Part shown: positions 31,288 to 35,739 of the stretch, piece after piece
Position numbering within the stretch: the first letter of the stretch is position 1
How the letters are laid out: each line of letters begins with the position of its first letter
DNA from: Magnetospirillum sp. WYHS-4
GTDB taxonomy: Bacteria > Pseudomonadota > Alphaproteobacteria > Rhodospirillales > GLO-3
Assembly (NCBI GenBank): GCA_039908345.1
Contig: JAMOBD010000030.1
Location: forward strand, 1-35,739
DNA: 35,739 nucleotides
Direction of reading: 5' to 3'
Position numbers and translations under genes: made by a program
The notes under the pieces: model-generated
Database searches by the model: none
What the model saw: only the letters and a program-made list of their open reading frames with translations
Told to the model about the DNA's origin: nothing

Positions 31288-31703
31288 CCTTTGAGATGAC
31301 GACCGACGTGCGTCGAGTAGATATGGAAAGCTTGGCCGCGCTCTATGCCTCGGTCGGCTTCGGCACCGAGGAGAATTACCGACACCCCGCGATGACCCTG
31401 AACCGCTTGTTTGGGGCCGGAGTGTACGGATTCTTCGCGTTCCAGGGAGAACGGCTGGTCGGGATGGCTCGTGTTCTCAGCGACGACGTCATGTGCAGCT
31501 GGATCGCCGAACTCTGCGTCCATCCCGACTGCCAGAGGAGGGGTATTGGCGGGGCGTTGCTCGATCGGGTCAACGAGCGATTCCGTGACACGGCGCTGTA
31601 CGCGGACGCATTCAAGGGCCAGGAGGGCTTCCTCCGGAGCCGCGGAATCGTGCCGCAGTCACGTCTTGTCACTTGCGGCCGGGCTCCGATGAAGTCGGAC
31701 TGA
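31278..31703 (+). CDS. GNAT-family N-acyltransferase (third copy)
   Basis: A 141-residue single-domain GNAT. VLSDDVMCSWIAELCVHPDC followed by QRRGIGGALL carries the acyl-CoA-binding loop. It is closely related to both domains of the preceding protein, so this locus arose by repeated duplication. The start overlaps the end of the preceding gene by ten bases, with AAAGGA upstream, which suggests coupled translation. With the preceding gene it provides three acyl-transfer domains for one locus, which suggests more than one acylation site or complexes between paralogues; this is inferred. The substrate is unknown. Confidence 0.87.
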   Translation: MSVTFEMTTDVRRVDMESLAALYASVGFGTEENYRHPAMTLNRLFGAGVYGFFAFQGERLVGMARVLSDDVMCSWIAELCVHPDCQRRGIGGALLDRVNERFRDTALYADAFKGQEGFLRSRGIVPQSRLVTCGRAPMKSD

Positions 31704-31729
31704 GCCCATCCACCTTCGGAGCCATTTCC

Positions 31730-33151
31730 ATGCAAGCCGTTCCTCATCACCAAGCACGGGACCGGATCGACCGCTTCTGGGCTTGTCCCGTCAATATCCA
31801 CGGCCTCGACCAGGAATGCGTCGAACGCCTGATCGACGAGGAGCTCTTCGACCTCCTACAGCCGACACGGGCGGTTGCCAATGACACGGAGTTGCCGTTC
31901 CAGGCACGTCGCGAGCGCGGTCCGCTTTTCTTTGGCGATCTGGGGGAAGTGGTCAACCATCGTGTCCGCGCGTTGACGGCATTTCTCCGGGAAGTGCGGT
32001 TGAGCACGGAGGTTGCGTTCCCCATCGGAGGCCAGCATTCACCCTTGAAGTTCCGAAGCTTGGCCGGCGACTCCCACAATGGCGGCAGACGCCCCCTGGT
32101 AATCGAGGCGAAGCCGCATCCCTGGGTGCTCAAGTTCGCCGATCCCCGCCCTTACCAACTGCTGGCCGAGGTTCTCGCCGAACTCTCGGCCGCCATTGGT
32201 ATCGACCTCGTTCCTCCGGATATCGTCGCCGACCCGGATCGCCAGTGGTACTTCATCCCTTTTCTCAAGACGGATGGCCAAAATGGCCGCGATCCGTCCG
32301 CCTTCATGTTCGCGCTCGGGGCGGTAACCGCGGTGGCCTACGCCCTCCGGATGGTCGACCTTCATCTCGAAAATCTATTTGTCTTCGAGGGCAAGCCGAT
32401 CATCGTCGATCCGGAATGCGTCCTGTACAACTTCCCCACGGACAGGAGGCAGGACCGCCTCCTCAGCACGGGATTGCTCAGTCACAACCCTGTCCTCTCG
32501 GCCTTGCGTGGCGGTGATGTTTCGATGCAGGGGATCGTACAACTAGGGCTGTACGAGCGCGCCGACGGTATCCTCGACTACCACAAGCCCGCGACGGCTT
32601 TTCACAACCGGCTCCGAAGGCCCGACGGTGGGCTTGTCGATCCAGCCGATTACCGGAATGACTTGTTCGGCGGTTTCACGGCCGCCTTCAAATGGTTTCT
32701 CGGGAGCCGCGCCCTCCTGTCGGACATCATCGATCGCTGGGTGGCCGACGATTTCCGGATTCGCTTTCTGGTTCGAAAGACGCGGCTCTATATCACGACC
32801 ATCCATATGCTGAATCTCCCCGTGTCCTGCCGGTACGGTCTGTGGCGCGACGGGGTGTTCGAGCGCTTCCGCCATGCCGGCCATTTTCTCGAACATGTGT
32901 CCGATGACCTTGTGGCGGCGGAACTGGCAGATATGGAAGGACGGGATGTTCCCTATTTCTGGGCCAATGCCGGCGAGACGGTGATCCGTCACAGGCGCGG
33001 ACCGGTCCAGCCTCTTCGTGCCCGTCGGCCCGCTCGAGAACAGGCGATCCTCGATATCCATGCCATGCGGCGATCGGACTTGTCCGAACAGCTCATGGTC
33101 CTGGCGGATTTTCTGGACGCCAGGTTGGAAGCTCCAGTTAATGATGACTGA
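31730..33151 (+). CDS. Stand-alone LanM-type lanthipeptide dehydratase (DUF4135), no cyclase domain
   Basis: A 473-residue protein with the kinase-like dehydratase fold of class II lanthipeptide synthetases. LAGDSHNGGRRPLVIE (D114, H116), VLKFADPRP (K135), MVDLHLENLF (D210, H212, N215), IIVDPE (D227) and RFLVRKTRLY (R345, T351) align with catalytic residues I recall from CylM (D252, H254, K274, D347, H349, N352, D364, R506, T512), with matching spacing inside each motif. RDVPYFW near 405-411 is another family feature. LanM enzymes phosphorylate Ser/Thr and eliminate phosphate to give dehydroamino acids. Full LanM is ~1000 residues with a LanC cyclase; this one stops after the dehydratase. ATG 31730 starts 26 bases after the GNAT gene. 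No separate LanC is in the window. Confidence 0.85.
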   Translation: MQAVPHHQARDRIDRFWACPVNIHGLDQECVERLIDEELFDLLQPTRAVANDTELPFQARRERGPLFFGDLGEVVNHRVRALTAFLREVRLSTEVAFPIGGQHSPLKFRSLAGDSHNGGRRPLVIEAKPHPWVLKFADPRPYQLLAEVLAELSAAIGIDLVPPDIVADPDRQWYFIPFLKTDGQNGRDPSAFMFALGAVTAVAYALRMVDLHLENLFVFEGKPIIVDPECVLYNFPTDRRQDRLLSTGLLSHNPVLSALRGGDVSMQGIVQLGLYERADGILDYHKPATAFHNRLRRPDGGLVDPADYRNDLFGGFTAAFKWFLGSRALLSDIIDRWVADDFRIRFLVRKTRLYITTIHMLNLPVSCRYGLWRDGVFERFRHAGHFLEHVSDDLVAAELADMEGRDVPYFWANAGETVIRHRRGPVQPLRARRPAREQAILDIHAMRRSDLSEQLMVLADFLDARLEAPVNDD

Positions 33152-33388
33152 CCGTCCAAGGGAAGGCTGTGGTCCCCATCATCCCTCGGCACAACGCCCT
33201 TGCGTCCATTCACAGTGATGGCGAGGGGTCGGGCTCGTAGTCCTTGCTTCTCCAGGGGGATAGCTTGGCCGGCTTGACGGTGGCGACCTCGGCAGGGGAC
33301 GGCGAGGGAATGAAGTGCTCGACTTCGCCTTCCATGGAGGGAAAGACCGTTATCCGCCCCGCCTGCCGCCGCGCGTACCGGGGAGCGG
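33152..33388. other. Gene-free stretch after the dehydratase gene
   Basis: These 237 bases lie between the dehydratase gene and the right copy of the 20-bp repeat. A minus-strand frame (33210-33398, 62 codons) ends in a Pro/Ser-rich sequence and might be the decayed end of a gene, but nothing supports it. I see nothing else here. Confidence 0.35.
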
Positions 33389-33408
33389 CGTGGAGCAAAT
33401 TTGGAGCA
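33389..33408 (+). repeat. 20-bp direct repeat, right copy
   Basis: Identical to 24756-24775 in the same orientation. It lies 70 bases left of the tRNA-fMet acceptor tail at 33478, just inside the right boundary of the cargo segment. Confidence 0.6.
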
Positions 33409-33445
33409 AGGGGGATTTTGGAGGGTGGTTCCGGACCCGGAACGG

Positions 33446-33478
33446 CCCGCTAAGTGGTTGACTTAGCGGGACTTTTTT
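33446..33478 (+). terminator. Rho-independent terminator closing the RiPP-like locus
   Basis: CCCGCTAAG (33446-33454) pairs perfectly with CTTAGCGGG (33462-33470) over a seven-base loop, followed two bases later by six Ts (33473-33478). It is the first terminator after the dehydratase gene and directly abuts the tRNA-derived repeat. Confidence 0.85.
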
Positions 33479-33490
33479 GGTTGCGGGGGC
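33477..33490 (-). other. Second attachment-site scar: tRNA-fMet acceptor tail
   Basis: TTGGTTGCGGGGGC is identical to 24602-24615 and is, on the minus strand, the last 13 nt of tRNA-fMet including CCA plus one base. Homology ends at 33490, so only the acceptor tail is present. With the 50-nt fragment at 24603-24652 it bounds an 8.9-kb segment, as expected of repeated integration at one tRNA gene. Confidence 0.65.
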
Positions 33491-33540
33491 TTGCAACCAC
33501 GCCTGTCGAACGTCTTCGGTCTGGTGAAAATGGAACCGAT

Positions 33541-33822
33541 CCTCGCCTCAACCCACCGTTGCTCTAAGTGCGCAGAACGAGTTTGCCAGAGAACCTTGAA
33601 AAACCGAAATCCGAAGGAGATTCACGTCTCGGACGGGGGCCTCAAATCCGTTGGGGAGGGCGTTCATGCCGAGGGACAAGCCCCCCGCAAAAAAATATTT
33701 TCCGTCGCACATCTCATTGAAAAACAATGAAAATGACGACTCGTCAAGCACTAGATATGGGACTTGTTTGCAACACGGCATCGTACACTGGCATCAGGAC
33801 AAAAGTGGAAAGGAGAGAAATC
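33541..33822. other. Candidate oriT, copy 2
   Basis: Second copy of the 22215-22495 interval, with TAAGTGCGC at 33565-33573 and the same flanks. The repeat begins within a few bases of where the relaxase start codon would be; left of 33541 the relaxase coding sequence is absent. This copy could still be nicked in trans by the relaxase encoded at 21350-22213. The 50 bases between the tRNA tail (33490) and this repeat show nothing recognisable. Confidence 0.55.
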
Positions 33823-34167
33823 ATGAAGACCGTCCTGAAGCTTGACGAGATCGAGATCCGGATCGCCGACCTGGATCGGAAGATCACCCAACTGAAAGAA
33901 GAACGAGATCGCCGACTTAAGGAGCGAACCAGCACTCGTCGCCGTATGGCCGTTGACCGGAAGATCGTCTGCGGCGGCATCGTCTTGGACCTCGCCGCGA
34001 AGGAGGAAGCCTTCCGCAGGGTGCTCACCAACATCCTGAATCGCCACCTCGATGATCCCATTGCGCGCCGCCTCTTTTCGGATCTGCTGAGCAACACCGC
34101 AAACGACAACGTGCAGGACCAGGTTGAGGAGCCAATGCCCAGCACCGGGGAGAGCAGCCATGGCTGA
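33823..34167 (+). CDS. Small coiled-coil mobilization-like protein, copy 2
   Basis: A 114-residue paralogue of the protein at 22496-22840, with the same start, length and ribosome site (AAGGAGAG). The coiled-coil N-terminus is nearly unchanged, while the C-terminal third differs more (VLTNILNRHLDDPIARRLF against VLVNILNGELKDPLIRRLF). This pattern means the two modules separated some time ago and did not arise by very recent duplication. Confidence 0.75.
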   Translation: MKTVLKLDEIEIRIADLDRKITQLKEERDRRLKERTSTRRRMAVDRKIVCGGIVLDLAAKEEAFRRVLTNILNRHLDDPIARRLFSDLLSNTANDNVQDQVEEPMPSTGESSHG

Positions 34168-34336
34168 TCCGGCACGAGCCCCGAAGGGCAAATCCCAAAC
34201 CGGCCCCGTGATCGTCGGTCCGGCGGTCAAGAGATTCATCACCCTTCTTGCCAAGAAAGCGGCGAACGACAATCATGCCGCGGGGCCGTCGCAGGACGCC
34301 CCCGCCTCCCCCGGCGGAGATCACCCATGCGAGTAG
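34160..34336 (+). CDS. Conserved 58-residue protein, copy 2
   Basis: Paralogue of 22833-23009, in the same overlapping position between the mobilization-like gene and the recombinase. The central TGPVIVGPAVKR is identical, with changes in the helix and in the acidic tail. Retaining the frame through substitutions supports it being a genuine protein of unknown function. Confidence 0.6.
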   Translation: MADPARAPKGKSQTGPVIVGPAVKRFITLLAKKAANDNHAAGPSQDAPASPGGDHPCE

Positions 34337-35634
34337 CCCTCTACGCGAGGTTCAGTTCCGATCTGCAGAGTGCCCGGTCCATCGACGACCAGATCCTCCT
34401 TTGCCAGGAGCGGGTCGCGAAAGAAGGCTGGCATATTGTCGAGAGCTACGCGGACTTGGCCGTCACCGGATCGACTGCGCACCGTCCCTCTTACCAGCGG
34501 ATGCTTCAGGACGCCGCAGGTGGTCGTTTCGATATCGTGATGGCCGAAGCACTGGATCGGATCAGCCGCGATCAAGAGGAGACGGCCCGGGCCTACAAGC
34601 TCCTCACGTTTCGCGGAATCCGGATTGTCACGTTGCTGGAGGGCGAGGTCTCGGAACTCCATGTCGGACTGAGTTCGACCATCAACGCCGTGTTCCTGAA
34701 ATCGTTGGCCGAGAAAACACGCCGAGGCCAGCGAGGCCGGGTCCAGGAGGGCAAGATCGCCGGCGGCCTTTGTTTCGGATACCGACCCGTTTATCGTCAC
34801 GACGACCATGGCGAGCCCACCCGCGGCGACCGTGAAATCGTGGAGGCCGAGGCCGGGATCGTGAAACGGATTTTTTCCGAATACGTTTCCGGAAAATCTC
34901 CGCGATCGATTGCCCGTGACCTGAACATCGAAGGTGTTTCTGGGCCCCGTGGAGGGAAGTGGTCGGCCTCGACGTTACTCGGGAATCCCGACCGCGGCAC
35001 TGGCGCCCTTCGAAACGAATTGTACGCGGGCCGCGTTGTCTGGAATCGCCAGAAGTTCATCAAGGATCCCGTCACCGGCAAGCGCCAGGCCCGCCCGAAC
35101 CCGAAACAGGATTGGGTGATTTCCGAGGTGCCCCACCTCCAGATCGTGAGCGACGATCTCTGGACAGCCGCCCAGGAGCGGCTGTCGAGTCATCGCCGCC
35201 AAACCACACCAAAGGACTCTTCCAATCGCCTCAATCCGGCGCACCGGCCCCGCTATCTGCTTTCCGGACTCCTGCGTTGCGGCGTCTGCGGCGGGCCGCT
35301 GTCAGTCGCCGCCCTGGGTCGATACGGCTGCGCCAATCATCGGGAACGTGGAATCTGCGACAACCGCCGCACCGTTGGGCGGGATGATCTCGAACGTCGT
35401 GTGCTTGCTGGCCTCAAGGAAAAGCTGCTCGCACCGGAGCTGGTCCAGCAATTCATCGCCGAATACATCGCCTCGGCCAACGAGCGGCGCCGCACGGCAT
35501 CATCGGAGCGCCAATCGCGCCAGCAGGAACTCCATTCCATCACTCACCGGATCCAGCAGATCGTGAGAGCGATCGAGGACGGCGCCTATTCCGGCGTTCT
35601 CAAGGCCCGCCTGGAGGAACTTGACCCAACTTGA
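34327..35634 (+). pseudogene. Large serine recombinase, copy 2, 3'-truncated
   Basis: This copy starts at ATG 34327 (GTG in copy 1) and keeps the catalytic domain (VALYARFSSD, Ser10), the recombinase domain, the zinc ribbon (CGVCGGPLSVAALGRYGC) and most of the coiled coil. Homology to copy 1 ends near 35622, after LEEL, and a stop follows at 35632-35634, giving 435 residues instead of 548. The catalytic parts are intact, so some activity is possible, but the missing C-terminal coiled coil normally controls synapsis and direction. What interrupted it lies at the window edge and is not identified. Confidence 0.85.
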
Positions 35635-35739
35635 ACAGTGGAGGGGCGTTTTGGGAGAGGCCCCTATTGAAAATATTGGGTTTTTTGGCCTGAAATCCGG
35701 ACCTGGCGAAAAATGTAGTGGAACATTTTCTCTGTCGTT
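35635..35739. other. Unassigned end of window
   Basis: These 105 bases follow the recombinase breakpoint and are noticeably AT-richer. AGGGGC and GCCCCT form a short possible hairpin near 35642-35664, followed by ATATTGGGTTTTTT. The sequence could be the end of an insertion sequence that cut the recombinase gene, but no inverted-repeat end or transposase can be confirmed. Confidence 0.3.

Larger units (their letters stand above)
33541..35622 (+). repeat. Mobilization/recombination module, direct repeat copy 2
   Basis: Second copy of the module at 22215-24296. Its left edge falls at the relaxase start region and its right edge inside the recombinase gene, so it lacks both the relaxase and the tRNA-linked 3' end. 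Confidence 0.85.

Noticed and set aside
33210-33398. A 62-codon minus-strand ORF with a Pro/Ser-rich end
   Set aside because: No ribosome site or family match, and it overlaps the 20-bp repeat. It may be a decayed gene end.
1-35739. CRISPR arrays, rRNA genes or riboswitches
   Set aside because: No regularly spaced short repeats, rRNA segments or recognisable riboswitch leaders were seen.

Overview
The window looks like a high-GC alphaproteobacterial accessory region. The clue is a partial initiator tRNA (tRNA-fMet, CAT anticodon) with alphaproteobacterial-type sequence, together with the codon bias and the mix of mobile genes. I cannot name the species. Almost all of it is accessory DNA: a biosynthetic operon, a DNA-modification and defence operon, and at least two related integrative mobilizable elements (IMEs) lying one after the other with their cargo.

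Region 1 (109-11834, all minus strand) is a tightly packed nine-gene operon, read from 11834 down to 109. It encodes a LOG-like/GT2 fusion, a cobalamin-type radical SAM enzyme with a CX3CX3C cluster motif, a GT4 glycosyltransferase, a second cobalamin-type radical SAM enzyme, a NodU/TobZ-type carbamoyltransferase, a GT2 glycosyltransferase, a radical SAM protein, a class III aminotransferase and a radical SAM/SPASM protein with a possible peptide-binding N-terminus. Four gene pairs overlap at ATGA. This is a biosynthetic cluster for an unknown glycosylated, carbamoylated and aminated small molecule or modified peptide. No precursor peptide is visible. Its upstream edge (11835-12443) is scarred by an IS3-type and an IS110-type transposase remnant.

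Region 2 (12444-19364, minus strand) is a five-gene operon. DndC and DndD are clear DNA phosphorothioation proteins. They are followed by a fusion of a DndE-like N-terminus to an FtsK-type translocase ATPase, then by an ABC/OLD-type ATPase and a DUF4435 TOPRIM-like protein. The last two resemble the AriA/AriB pair of the PARIS anti-phage system. DndA, DndB and DndFGH are absent. I infer a phosphorothioation system with an unusual effector pair. A small XRE regulator (19533-19784) lies just upstream.

Region 3 (19904-24652) is an IME backbone: an AAA ATPase, a MobA/MobL relaxase, an intergenic region with a TAAGTGCGC motif like the nic site of RSF1010-type (MOBQ) origins of transfer, a small mobilization-like protein, a conserved 58-residue protein and a large serine recombinase. 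The last codons of the recombinase run through a terminator hairpin into a 50-nt 3' fragment of tRNA-fMet.

Region 4 (24653-33490) is a cargo segment bounded by a second, shorter tRNA-fMet 3' tail. It carries an unknown protein, a DUF1186/SEC-C protein, a frameshifted ImmA/IrrE peptidase, a 5'-truncated copy of the AAA ATPase and a broken STAND NTPase-nuclease. A separate four-gene locus (29998-33151) then follows, with a near-consensus promoter upstream. It encodes a small peptidoglycan-binding-like protein with a Cys/Thr tail, a tandem GNAT protein, a third GNAT and a stand-alone LanM-type lanthipeptide dehydratase that keeps its recognisable catalytic residues but has no cyclase domain. This may be a new RiPP-like (ribosomally made, modified peptide) system and is the most interesting item here. 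It ends at a strong terminator.

Region 5 (33541-35634) is a second direct copy of the oriT/mobilization/recombinase module, cut short inside the recombinase gene. The final 105 bases are unassigned.
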